Assembly: GCA_015486505.1 (NCBI GenBank)
Contig: WFRP01000198.1
Span: 1-27,987 of the forward strand
Origin: Pseudomonadota bacterium
GTDB lineage: Bacteria; Desulfobacterota; Anaeroferrophillalia; Anaeroferrophillales; Tharpellaceae
Length of the DNA stretch: 27,987 bases
Direction of reading: 5' to 3'
Shown here: positions 13,900 to 21,469 of the stretch, in pieces
Numbering within the stretch: the stretch's first letter is position 1
Layout of the letters: each line of letters opens with the position of its first letter
The notes under the pieces: model-generated
What the model was told of the DNA's origin: nothing
Database searches by the model: none
The model's input: the letters and a program-made list of their open reading frames with translations, nothing else
Translations under genes and position numbers: made by a program

Positions 13900-15378
13900 A
13901 TGTCTCAGGTGATTGACAGCCGTTCCAAGGCTTTGGCTCAGGTAAAGAATTTTTTCGATACCGAAAAACGGATTCCGCAGCTGCCGCAGATTCTCCTGCG
14001 GGTGGAGAGCGCCCTCGAAGATCCGGCGGTTGGTGGTGATGAACTGGCCCGGGTTATCCTTGACGATCCGGCTTTGACGGTGCAGATTTTAAAAATCGCC
14101 AATTCGACTTTTTATAATCCGCTGGGGACTAAAATAACCACCGTCAGCCGGGCGATAGTGATTTTGGGCTTTGATAATATCCGGCGTCTGGTGCTGGGGT
14201 TAAGTGTCGGGAAAATGTTTATGCTGCTGCCGCGCTGGACCGTTTACCGGCGCCTGTGGCGGCACGCGTTAGCCACCGCCCAGCTTGCCCGTGAACTGGC
14301 GCAAAGTGATGGTTTCAATGATCCTGAAGTCGCTTTTGTCGGCGGTCTGCTGCATGATGTCGGAAAGATTGTTATGGGGCATCTCCACGGTGAAGAGTAC
14401 GCCGAAATGTTGAATTCCGGTTATCTGGAGCCGGATTTCGACCTCTGCCGGGCTGAAGGTGAAGCCTTTTTCTGCAATCATCAGGAAGTCGGCGGCCTTC
14501 TGGCGCAATCCTGGGGCTTGCCGAAGGAATTGGTCCGGGTTATCGGCCGCCATCGGCCGGGTAAGGATTGGCGTTATTTTACGGAAGCCTTGCCGGGACT
14601 CGGCGCCTATGTGATTCTGGCAAATCAGATGGCGCACCTGCTTGATATCCCGGCTGACACTGCTGAAAATATGAATTTGCCGGCAAATTTGCGGCAGCGG
14701 GCGGAAAGCGTTTTTGCCATAAGCAAAACCGGATTTAATCAGCTTATGGCAAATCTGGAGGATGAGATTGCGCAGACCGCTGAATCTCTGGATGTTGTCC
14801 TTGATGATTTACGTCTTGACGAGGGGTCGGATCACAGCGCGAATCGCATTGTGAAAAAACATGTTGATCAGAAAGCTCTCCTGGATGTGACAATGAAATT
14901 GTCGGAGCTGTCGGTTCAGCTTAAAGATTTTTCCGATTATGTTGAAGCGACCGCGGGCCAGCTGTTTTCGACCCTGGGGTTGGAATTGCTGCTGCTCTAT
15001 CTGCCGGGGTCGAAAAATATGGGCCTGGCTCCGGGGTTTTGCTACGGCAAGGGCCGGGCGGCTGAGATTTTAGGCCGGAGACCGCTCTCTTTCGGTAAAG
15101 ATGATATTATTAATCAGGTTGTTTCCACGGGAAAAATCGCAACCTCAGGGAAGCCGCCGGCCGGAGATTTTGCCGACTCCCTGCTAAAGGAGTTATGGCC
15201 TGACGGCCGGGTATTGGCGGTGCCGCTGCGGCATCCGCATAGTCAACGCAATGCCGGGGCTCTGTTATTGTTGCGTAATCGGAAAACCGCTCCTTTCAAT
15301 GAAGCCGAAAAACGCTTACTGAAACTCTACAGCGGCTTTCTCGGTATGCGCTTCAAGTTTGGGGCAGATGGAGATTAA
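13900..15378 (+). CDS. HDOD-domain signalling protein with a C-terminal GAF-like domain
   Basis: A 492-aa cytoplasmic protein. Residues about 20-215 form an HDOD domain (IPQLPQILLRVESALEDP...ILDDPALTVQILKIANSTFY...AIVILGFDNIRRLVLGLSV). It includes an HD-like GGLLHDVGKIV at about 147-157 and a second His in CNHQEVGG near 190. A linker and coiled segment (about 290-345) leads to a GAF-like domain (about 350-490). HDOD proteins take part in bacterial signalling, but the output here cannot be read from sequence. It lies 17 bp after tyrA and 45 bp before the MEMO gene, so it is probably co-transcribed. The ribosome site is weak (GTGGG). Confidence 0.85.
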   Translation: MSQVIDSRSKALAQVKNFFDTEKRIPQLPQILLRVESALEDPAVGGDELARVILDDPALTVQILKIANSTFYNPLGTKITTVSRAIVILGFDNIRRLVLGLSVGKMFMLLPRWTVYRRLWRHALATAQLARELAQSDGFNDPEVAFVGGLLHDVGKIVMGHLHGEEYAEMLNSGYLEPDFDLCRAEGEAFFCNHQEVGGLLAQSWGLPKELVRVIGRHRPGKDWRYFTEALPGLGAYVILANQMAHLLDIPADTAENMNLPANLRQRAESVFAISKTGFNQLMANLEDEIAQTAESLDVVLDDLRLDEGSDHSANRIVKKHVDQKALLDVTMKLSELSVQLKDFSDYVEATAGQLFSTLGLELLLLYLPGSKNMGLAPGFCYGKGRAAEILGRRPLSFGKDDIINQVVSTGKIATSGKPPAGDFADSLLKELWPDGRVLAVPLRHPHSQRNAGALLLLRNRKTAPFNEAEKRLLKLYSGFLGMRFKFGADGD

Positions 15379-15423
15379 TAAAAGTTTCATAGGTGACAAA
15401 GATTTCACCGGCGGGGAGGTTAT

Positions 15424-16242
15424 ATGATTACGCGCGCGCCAGTCGTTGCCGGGAGTTTCTATCCTGAAAGTCCGCGGCAGTTGCGGCAGGAAGTGGCAGC
15501 TTACCTTAGGGAAGAGAGTAAAACGCAAATCCCTGATTCAAGCCCCAGGGCTCTGATTGTGCCGCATGCCGGTTACTGTTTTTCCGGAGCCGTGGCCGGC
15601 CGGGCTTACCGTTTACTTGAAAATCAGGAATATGATCTGGTGGTGGTCCTGGCCCCGTCACACCGGCATTATTTCACCGGGGCTTCTATCTACAGTTGCG
15701 GCAATTACGCGACGCCGCTGGGTGAAGTTGCGGTCGATACGGAATTAGCCGAGAGCCTGATTAAGGAAAATCCCGGCCTCAATTTTGTTCCCGCAGCCCA
15801 TTTGCAGGAGCATTCTCTGGAGGTACAACTGCCGTTTCTGCAGGTTACGTTGGGAAAATTTATGTTGCTGCCGATAGTTATCGGTCGGCAGGACTGGTCG
15901 CAATCAGAGAAATTGGCGGACACTCTTGCCGCTTTGGCGGATAAACGCCGCCTGCTCTTGATCGCCAGTACCGACCTGTCTCATTTTCATGACGCGGCGA
16001 CCGCCGAGATCCTCGATCAGCGCGTAATCGAGGCGGTGGCGGCCTTTTCTCCGGAATCTTTCCAGGCCTTGATTGAACAGCGCCGGGCTGAGGCCTGCGG
16101 CGCCGGCCCGCTTTTAACGGTTATGCAGGCGGCGAAAAAAATAGAGGCTGAACGGGTTGAAATCATAAGCTATAATCACTCCGGCCGGATTAGCGGCGAC
16201 AACGAACGGGTTGTCGGCTATCTCTCCGCCGCTATCTTTTGA
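15424..16242 (+). CDS. amrB: MEMO1-family protein (AmmeMemoRadiSam system protein B)
   Basis: A 272-aa protein of the MEMO family, related in fold to extradiol dioxygenases. Conserved family segments include AGSFYPESPRQLR near the start, LIVPHAGYCFSGAVAG near 42-57, LAPSHRHYFTG near 78, LQEHSLEVQLPFLQ near 122, SSTDLSHFHD-like STDLSHFHD near 181 and EACGAGPLL near 220. The invariant histidines and the late cysteine are therefore all present. Its biochemical role in bacteria is not settled. GGGGAGG lies 6 nt before the ATG. It is followed by the AMMECR1 gene, the usual partner. The radical-SAM member of the trio (AmrS) is not in this window. Confidence 0.9.
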   Translation: MITRAPVVAGSFYPESPRQLRQEVAAYLREESKTQIPDSSPRALIVPHAGYCFSGAVAGRAYRLLENQEYDLVVVLAPSHRHYFTGASIYSCGNYATPLGEVAVDTELAESLIKENPGLNFVPAAHLQEHSLEVQLPFLQVTLGKFMLLPIVIGRQDWSQSEKLADTLAALADKRRLLLIASTDLSHFHDAATAEILDQRVIEAVAAFSPESFQALIEQRRAEACGAGPLLTVMQAAKKIEAERVEIISYNHSGRISGDNERVVGYLSAAIF

Positions 16243-16259
16243 ACTTGGGAGGCTCTGTT

Positions 16260-16826
16260 ATGAATGAAAATGGATTAAATGGCGATGGTTTCGCGCTTAC
16301 CGGGGCGGATAAGGAGTATCTTCTGGCTCAGGTTAAAGATTCGATTAAGGCGCGGATTGCCGGCAAACAGCCGCCGGCTGATATCCCGGAGAGCGCCGTT
16401 CTTAAAGAAAAACGCGGCGGTTTTGTCACATTGAAAAAAAATGGCATCCTACGGGGCTGTATCGGCTATATTGAAGCCTATAAACCGCTCTATCAAACGA
16501 TCCGGGAAATGGCACAGGCGGCCGCTTTTAATGACCCCAGATTTCCTGAAGTTACGAAAAAAGAGTTGTCTGAACTTGAGTTTGAAATTTCAGTTTTGAC
16601 CCCGCTCAGCGAGATCGATGATCCGGAGCTTATCGAAGTCGGCCGCCACGGTCTTCTGATTCGTTATGAGGGTTATTCCGGCCTCCTGCTGCCGCAGGTT
16701 CCTTTGGAATACGGCTGGAACCGGGAAGAATTTCTCGCCCATACCTGCCGGAAAGCCGGCCTCGCCCCCGACTGCTGGCGCCACCCCGGCTGCCGCCTGT
16801 TCATCTTCTCCGCCGAAGTTTTTTAA
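16260..16826 (+). CDS. amrA: AMMECR1-domain protein (AmmeMemoRadiSam system protein A)
   Basis: A 188-aa cytoplasmic protein with one AMMECR1 domain. The signature LRGCIGYIEAYKPLYQTIREMAQAAAFNDPRF sits at about 62-93. EFEISVLTPLSEI follows, then the LLLPQVPLEYGWNREEFLAHTCRKAGL segment near the end. Its activity is unknown. It is consistently found with MEMO and a radical-SAM enzyme, and here follows MEMO by 17 bp. I chose the ATG at 16260 because GGGAGG lies 7 nt upstream. An in-frame TTG at 16239, inside the MEMO stop region, is less likely. Element A begins 14 bp after the stop. Confidence 0.9.
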   Translation: MNENGLNGDGFALTGADKEYLLAQVKDSIKARIAGKQPPADIPESAVLKEKRGGFVTLKKNGILRGCIGYIEAYKPLYQTIREMAQAAAFNDPRFPEVTKKELSELEFEISVLTPLSEIDDPELIEVGRHGLLIRYEGYSGLLLPQVPLEYGWNREEFLAHTCRKAGLAPDCWRHPGCRLFIFSAEVF

Positions 16827-16839
16827 TTTTAAACCACTC

Positions 16840-17081
16840 GTAACTATTCAGCCGAATCCGGGGTCGGGCGCGGTTTTTCTCCGCCAGGCGTTAAGATTTC
16901 TGTTTTTCCTTTAAGCTCGCTGCGCCCGCCTTGCAAAACTCGCTTACGCTCAAACAGTTGCAATGCTAACGGGCTCCCGCTCGCTTGCGAAAAACAACGA
17001 AATCATTTCCGCAACCGCTTACGAAAAACCACCCCCGCCCCCTCCAGAAGGTGGGGGGGTAAAATTTGGCTGAATAGTTAC
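16840..17081 (-). mobile_element. Element A, complete short form with a perfect 8-bp target duplication
   Basis: The best-preserved empty copy, 242 bp. The ends GTAACTATTCAGCCGAAT and ATTTGGCTGAATAGTTAC are inverted with one mismatch in 18. It is flanked by exact AACCACTC at 16832-16839 and 17082-17089. The interior has no gene and no module B, and the B site reads CTAACG once (16966-16971). GTAA ends plus an 8-bp duplication indicate an IS66-type transposase acting in trans. Confidence 0.92.
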
Positions 17082-17112
17082 AACCACTCTTATTATGTCT
17101 CCCGCAAACCCG

Positions 17113-17145
17113 TTTTGGTCTCATTTTGGTCTCATTTTGGTCTCA
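17113..17145. repeat. Three tandem copies of an 11-bp unit
   Basis: TTTTGGTCTCA occurs three times in exact tandem. It follows element A and precedes a second, unrelated tandem pair. No reading frame through it is supported. Confidence 0.9.
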
Positions 17146-17147
17146 GC

Positions 17148-17212
17148 GTTTTGGGGTCAGGCTTGACTTATGGGTATTTATGTTTTGGGGTCAGGCTTGA
17201 CTTATGGGCATT
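17148..17212. repeat. Two near-identical 31-bp repeats, 34-bp period
   Basis: GTTTTGGGGTCAGGCTTGAC followed by TTATGGG and (T/C)ATT occurs at 17148-17178 and, with one difference, at 17182-17212. The GGGGTCAGGCTTGAC core resembles repetitive extragenic sequences seen in other deltaproteobacterial genomes. That link is from memory and not tested here. Confidence 0.85.
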
Positions 17213-17224
17213 CGCGGTAATTGT

Positions 17225-18382
17225 TTACTCTTTAATCGATTCGGCCGCCGGTAAATTGTTGCAGGGGGTTAGAACCAGACTGCGCTGGTTTCTTTGTCGG
17301 GCAAGATCTATGGTTCTGTGCAGGGTTGCCAGGGCTTTTTCTTTTGGTTTCGGCAAAGCGGTTGTCGGTGGGGTTGTAAACTTGAAGACTATTTGGGCTT
17401 TTAGTTGCCGCCAATGTAAAGCATTGGTGAAGATTTTATCCAAAGCGGCCGCCAGTTCTTTATCCGAGTCAAGTTTCAATTCTCTTCTGATTCTTTCCTG
17501 ATAGCTCATTACCATTAAATAATTCGCGGTTGAGCCGGCGAGCGCGGTTTTATTCCAGGCAAACCAGTCACGGCCCCAGTCCGGGTTATAGAGAATCTCA
17601 TAATGGATATTCTGGGCGCAGATCAGTCGGGGGGTTACCCGGCGGGCGGCAGCGAAGATCCGGTTGGCCAGATTCTGTAAAACCAAAGCCTGCTGCCGAC
17701 GCCATTGTTTGAAACCGGGTTTATAGGATTCTATGCGGGTCGGGTTTCGCGGATTAAACTCGTAAATTTCGGCGGGAAGCGGAAAGGGCTTGTGGTCAAC
17801 CAGTTTGAAGCCCTGATTATGTCTGAGCATCAGGTCATCCTGTAAAAGAATGCCGTCAATCAGACAGGCGGCCAGGTCGGTAAATAGCTGTTCCAGAAAA
17901 TCGATATTTTCCGGGTCAGTTGGGTCAAGCAGGTTTGTCTCCGGTTCAATCCGGCCGGTTTTTTGGTCGTAGGTCAGAAGTTTATGCTTAAGTTTATGGC
18001 GGTAATCGGCCTTTAAGGTATTCATCCAGGCGAAAATTTTCAGACCGGAGCGATGGGCGCAGTTGCAGACTGGAGTGAGGATGTCGGCAATTACCGGTAC
18101 CCGGCTGGTGGCAAAATAAACACCTTCCGGTTTAAGCTTGCGGCCGGATTTTGCGGCTAGTTGATGAAAACGATCGCCGCGATTGTGGAATGCCCTGAAG
18201 ATGACAGTATTGTAGCCTAAACTTTTCAGGCTCTTAAAATAGTTTTCGCAATCCTGGAGATTGTCGGCGGCAAGAACTGAAATCTGGGCGCCGATAAGAG
18301 GGTGTTGCTCAGCCCGGGTTACATTTACTGCCATTAAAGACAGCGTAATCAAGCTGATAATTAAATAATAGTGTTTCATCAT
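17225..18382 (-). CDS. Secreted GHL13/PgaB C-terminal-like glycoside hydrolase
   Basis: A 385-aa exported protein. Residues 1-24 are a signal peptide (MMKHYYLIISLITLSLMAVN, cleavage near TRA-EQ). The rest resembles the C-terminal domain of PgaB (GHL13, GH153-type TIM barrel), which cleaves partly deacetylated poly-beta-1,6-GlcNAc. Supporting segments are GYNTVIFRAFHN near 55, GLKIFAWMNTLKADY near 112-126, LLDPTDPENIDFL near 150, and DGILLQDDLMLRHNQG near 175-190, whose Asp pair matches the catalytic loop of PgaB. The polysaccharide deacetylase domain that normally precedes it in PgaB is absent, and no pga genes are adjacent. A role in exopolysaccharide turnover is inferred. The start has no clear ribosome site, and the gene is flanked by repeats on both sides. 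Confidence 0.72.
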   Translation of the reverse strand: MMKHYYLIISLITLSLMAVNVTRAEQHPLIGAQISVLAADNLQDCENYFKSLKSLGYNTVIFRAFHNRGDRFHQLAAKSGRKLKPEGVYFATSRVPVIADILTPVCNCAHRSGLKIFAWMNTLKADYRHKLKHKLLTYDQKTGRIEPETNLLDPTDPENIDFLEQLFTDLAACLIDGILLQDDLMLRHNQGFKLVDHKPFPLPAEIYEFNPRNPTRIESYKPGFKQWRRQQALVLQNLANRIFAAARRVTPRLICAQNIHYEILYNPDWGRDWFAWNKTALAGSTANYLMVMSYQERIRRELKLDSDKELAAALDKIFTNALHWRQLKAQIVFKFTTPPTTALPKPKEKALATLHRTIDLARQRNQRSLVLTPCNNLPAAESIKE

Positions 18383-18464
18383 TTACGAAAAAAGTGGCGT
18401 CGTAAAAAGCATCCCGGACCGCTATCGCGGCCACGTATGTACAAGTAACGTGAGAGGAACTAAT

Positions 18465-18730
18465 GCGGGGACAAGTCCCGCAACCCAAAAGAAAGTTACC
18501 GGCCCGCAAATAAGTACTCTTATCAGAACATTTTCTTGTTTTTTTTTACAAGAAAATAACCTGTAAGGTACTAATGCGGGAACAGATCCCGCAACCCAAG
18601 CGGAGCCTTGCGGTCCGCACCCAGGGGCAATCCGCTGGTCGCACCCCAAGGGCACTTCCGTTGGGCGCAAATAAGTACTCTTATCAGAACATTTTCTTGT
18701 TTTTTCAAACCGAAAATAACTTGTAAGGTA
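18465..18730 (-). repeat. Two tandem stand-alone module B copies
   Basis: Two head-to-tail B copies in reverse orientation, 18465-18570 without satellite and 18576-18730 with two satellite units, joined at GGTACTAATGCGGG. The outer flanks are CTAAT (18460-18464) and CTAAA (18731-18735), so only four bases are duplicated. No element A sequence surrounds them. They lie upstream of the PgaB-like gene and downstream of radA. Confidence 0.85.
18620..18669. repeat. 24-26 bp satellite, 2 units
   Basis: One 24-bp unit of the GGGCAATCCG sub-type followed by one 26-bp unit of the GGGCACTTCCG sub-type. The two sub-types are side by side within one array. Confidence 0.85.
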
Positions 18731-18733
18731 CTA

Positions 18734-18813
18734 AATCTGCGTTAATCTGCGTTCATCTGTGGTTTATATTTTTTAGTTGAACCAACAGATGAACACAAAT
18801 GGACACAGATAAA
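18734..18813. repeat. Inverted repeat of ATCTGCGTT / AACACAGAT units
   Basis: Degenerate 10-bp units (AATCTGCGTT, AATCTGCGTT, CATCTGTGG) on the left face inverted units (AACAGATGAACAC, AAATGGACACAGAT) on the right, with an AT-rich centre. This can fold into a long imperfect hairpin. Similar CACAGATnAA runs are widespread between genes in environmental bacteria. It is 57 bp past the radA stop and might help end transcription, but has no clean T-run. Confidence 0.65.
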
Positions 18814-18869
18814 ATTTACATAATTTTTATTGGTTGCAAACTGTTATTCAGAAGTCAAAAACTCAATAG

Positions 18870-20264
18870 TCAAGAAAAAAGTTCGGCGGCAAGTTCTTTG
18901 AGCGTTGCAATCTCTTTCAGGTTTGATTTGGCGGTGTTCCGGGCGGCAAGATTGCCTTTGGGGGCGATGATTTTTTTAAAGCCGAATTTCAAGGCTTCAT
19001 TCAGGCGTTGGTCAATCATATTAACCCGGCGGATTTCACCGGTCAAACCGACTTCGCCGATAACCATAGTGGTTGTCGGAATCGGCTGATCGAGATGGCT
19101 TGAGAGGATGGCGGCAATCAGGGCCAGATCAATGGCCGGTTCAATTACTTTAAGGCCGCCGACGATATTCAGGAAGATATCCTTGCCGGCAAAATCAAGG
19201 CGCAGCCGTTTTTCCATGATCGCTATCATTAACGCGGCCCGGTTGCGGTCGATGCCCAGGGTTGTCCGGCGCGGAATCCCGCCGGAGACCGCAGCGCTGA
19301 CCAGGGCTTGAATCTCGGTCAGGATCGGCCGGGAGCCTTCAATCGTGGCGCTGACGAGAGAGCCGGCCAGGCTTAAAGGGCGCTCGTTGAGAAAAATACT
19401 CGAAGGGCTGTCAACCCCGATCAGGCCGCGGCCGGTCATCTCAAAAACGCCGATTTCATTGGTTGAACCGAAGCGGTTTTTGACGGCGCGCAGGATTCGA
19501 TAGGGATATTGGGTGTCGGATTCAAAATAGAGAACCGTGTCAACCATATGTTCAAGGAGTTTCGGGCCGGCAATGGCACCTTCCTTGGTAACGTGGCCGA
19601 TGATAAAGGTCGGGGTGTTGGTGAGTTTGGCAATCTTTACCAGATGGGCCGCGCTTTGTCTGACCTGGCTGGTCGAGCCCGGCGGTGATTTGACCTCGGG
19701 GCTGTGGCAGGTCTGAATCGAATCGATTACCAGAATTTTCGGTTTAAGTTTACGGAAATGTTTGATGATCTCTTCGCAGCTTGAAGCCGAGAGAAAATAG
19801 AGATTGTCATTGTTGATGCCCATACGCTGGCTGCGCATTTTACTCTGGCCCGGCGACTCTTCACCGGAAACATAGAGGGTGGTTGATTCCGGAGAGCTTA
19901 GGCGGTCAAGAACCTGCAAGAGCAGGGTTGATTTGCCGATGCCGGGATCGCCGCCGACCAGGACTACCGAGCCGGTAACCACCCCGCCGCCCAGAACCCG
20001 GTCAAATTCACCGATGCCGGTCTTCCGGCGGGGCTGTTCGCTCTCATCGATCCGGCTTAAAGGCAGCGGCCGGGTTTCAGTTCCGAGTTCACTTATCGCC
20101 AAAAGCATTTCCGGGGTTTTATGGTTGTTCTCCGGGGCGTTTTCGTCCAGGGCTTCGCGCATGGTTTCCCATTCGTTACAGGCCGGGCATTTCCCCAGCC
20201 ACTTGGCGCTTTGATAGCCGCAGGCGGTGCAGAAAAATGAGGTTTTACTTTTTTTATTTGCCAT
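18870..20264 (-). CDS. radA: DNA repair/recombination protein RadA (Sms)
   Basis: A RecA-like ATPase that drives branch migration and processing of recombination intermediates. It has 464 aa (E. coli 460). The N-terminal C4 zinc finger is Cys12, Cys15, Cys26, Cys29 (FFCTACGY...GKCPACNEW). Walker A is GGDPGIGKST with Lys111, Walker B is near ILVIDSIQT, and the RadA-specific KNRFGSTNEIGVFEM motif follows. A Lon-protease-like C-terminal domain ends the protein. The ATG at 20264 is chosen because the zinc finger begins there. It lies 5 bp after the rodA stop, so radA is the last gene of the rod-shape operon. Longer upstream frames run through rodA and are not real. Confidence 0.95.
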   Translation of the reverse strand: MANKKSKTSFFCTACGYQSAKWLGKCPACNEWETMREALDENAPENNHKTPEMLLAISELGTETRPLPLSRIDESEQPRRKTGIGEFDRVLGGGVVTGSVVLVGGDPGIGKSTLLLQVLDRLSSPESTTLYVSGEESPGQSKMRSQRMGINNDNLYFLSASSCEEIIKHFRKLKPKILVIDSIQTCHSPEVKSPPGSTSQVRQSAAHLVKIAKLTNTPTFIIGHVTKEGAIAGPKLLEHMVDTVLYFESDTQYPYRILRAVKNRFGSTNEIGVFEMTGRGLIGVDSPSSIFLNERPLSLAGSLVSATIEGSRPILTEIQALVSAAVSGGIPRRTTLGIDRNRAALMIAIMEKRLRLDFAGKDIFLNIVGGLKVIEPAIDLALIAAILSSHLDQPIPTTTMVIGEVGLTGEIRRVNMIDQRLNEALKFGFKKIIAPKGNLAARNTAKSNLKEIATLKELAAELFS

Positions 20265-20269
20265 CAGTT

Positions 20270-21469
20270 TTAAGCTTTTCTCCGATAATGAATATTTAAA
20301 AGAATGCTGATCAGAATCATTGAGGTCAGCATTGAGGTGCCGCCGTAGCTGAAAAGCGGCAGGGGAATGCCGACCACCGGCATCAGGCCGGAAACCATGC
20401 CGATATTGATGGTTACCTGCCAGAAGAAGATTGCCGCAATGCCGATGGCAAGATAGCTGCCGAAACTGTCCCGGGCTTCGATGGCGATGTGGACGGCGCG
20501 TAAAAGAAAGGCAAAATAGAGGGCGAGCAGGATCAAAACCCCGAGAAAACCCCACTGCTCGGCGTAGGCGGCAAAAATGAAATCGGTATGCTGTTCCGGT
20601 AAAAAATGCAAGCTGTTCTGGGTTCCTTTAAGAAAGCCTTTGCCGAAAAGTTTGCCGGCGCCGATGGCGATCTTGGATTGGGCAATGTGATAACCTGAGC
20701 CCAAGGGATCTTTTTCGGGGTCCAAAAATGTCAGAATTCTTTGCCGTTGGTAGTCGTGGAGAAACTGCCAGCCGACGACGGCGATACTGATTGCGCTTAA
20801 TCCCAATGTGATCAGGGTGCCCCGGGTAATCCCGGCAACAAAGATAATGACCCCGGAGATGAGAATCATCAGCATGGCCGTGCCGAGATCCGGCTGTTTC
20901 AAAATCAGGACGGAGGGTAACGCAATAATCAGAGCCGGGGGAATCAGCTCCTTCAGATTGTAAGGCGGCGGCAGTTGCCGGTCACTCAGGTAGCGGGCCA
21001 GGGCCAGGATAACCGTGATTTTGGCAAATTCCGAAGGCTGCACATTGATGCCGCCAAAAGACAGCCAGCGGGTCGCGCCCATATGGGTGCTGCCGACAAC
21101 CTCAACCGCCAGCAGCAGGATAATGCTGATACCGTAAAGCGGATAGGCGATTTGGTAAAAGATACTGTAATGGAATATAAACAGGAGAGCTCCGAGCCCG
21201 GTAGCGACCGCCACCCAGATCAGCTGGCGCCGGCAGAAGCCGGTCAGCCAGGTTCCGGCTTCGGGATTGTAGGTCGCGCTGTAAATCGTGATAACCCCGA
21301 AGCCGATCAAGATAATAGTGAGGATGCAGGTCAGGTAATCGAAACCATCAAGACGGTTGCGTTCGAGACTGGGCTCACTTAAGAAACTCCGGGTTTCGCC
21401 GGCAAAACTTTCTTCATTGGCCGGGCTGATCCGGGTTGGTCGATGGCGGTTATATCGGGGTAATCTCAT
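20270..21469 (-). CDS. rodA: Rod-shape peptidoglycan glycosyltransferase RodA
   Basis: A SEDS-family polymerase of lipid II for side-wall synthesis, working with PBP2 in the inner membrane. It is 399 aa with about ten membrane segments after a 45-residue cytoplasmic start. Family signatures include DPLGSGYHIAQSKIAIGAGKLFGKG, then FLPEQHTDFIFAAYAEQWGFLG, and the late GLMPVVGIPLPLFSYGGTSM. The conserved Asp of the HTDFIF-containing loop, thought to be catalytic, is present. Its ATG overlaps the mrdA stop (ATGA, 21466-21469), and radA follows at once. Confidence 0.96.
   Translation of the reverse strand: MRLPRYNRHRPTRISPANEESFAGETRSFLSEPSLERNRLDGFDYLTCILTIILIGFGVITIYSATYNPEAGTWLTGFCRRQLIWVAVATGLGALLFIFHYSIFYQIAYPLYGISIILLLAVEVVGSTHMGATRWLSFGGINVQPSEFAKITVILALARYLSDRQLPPPYNLKELIPPALIIALPSVLILKQPDLGTAMLMILISGVIIFVAGITRGTLITLGLSAISIAVVGWQFLHDYQRQRILTFLDPEKDPLGSGYHIAQSKIAIGAGKLFGKGFLKGTQNSLHFLPEQHTDFIFAAYAEQWGFLGVLILLALYFAFLLRAVHIAIEARDSFGSYLAIGIAAIFFWQVTINIGMVSGLMPVVGIPLPLFSYGGTSMLTSMILISILLNIHYRRKA

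Noticed and set aside
17115..17501. A 128-codon plus-strand open frame over tandem repeats and the PgaB-like gene
   Set aside because: It begins in the tandem repeats and runs antisense through a gene with a signal peptide and recognisable fold.
20265..20555. 97-residue N-terminal extension of RadA
   Set aside because: It is the rodA coding region in another frame. The RadA zinc finger starts at 20264.
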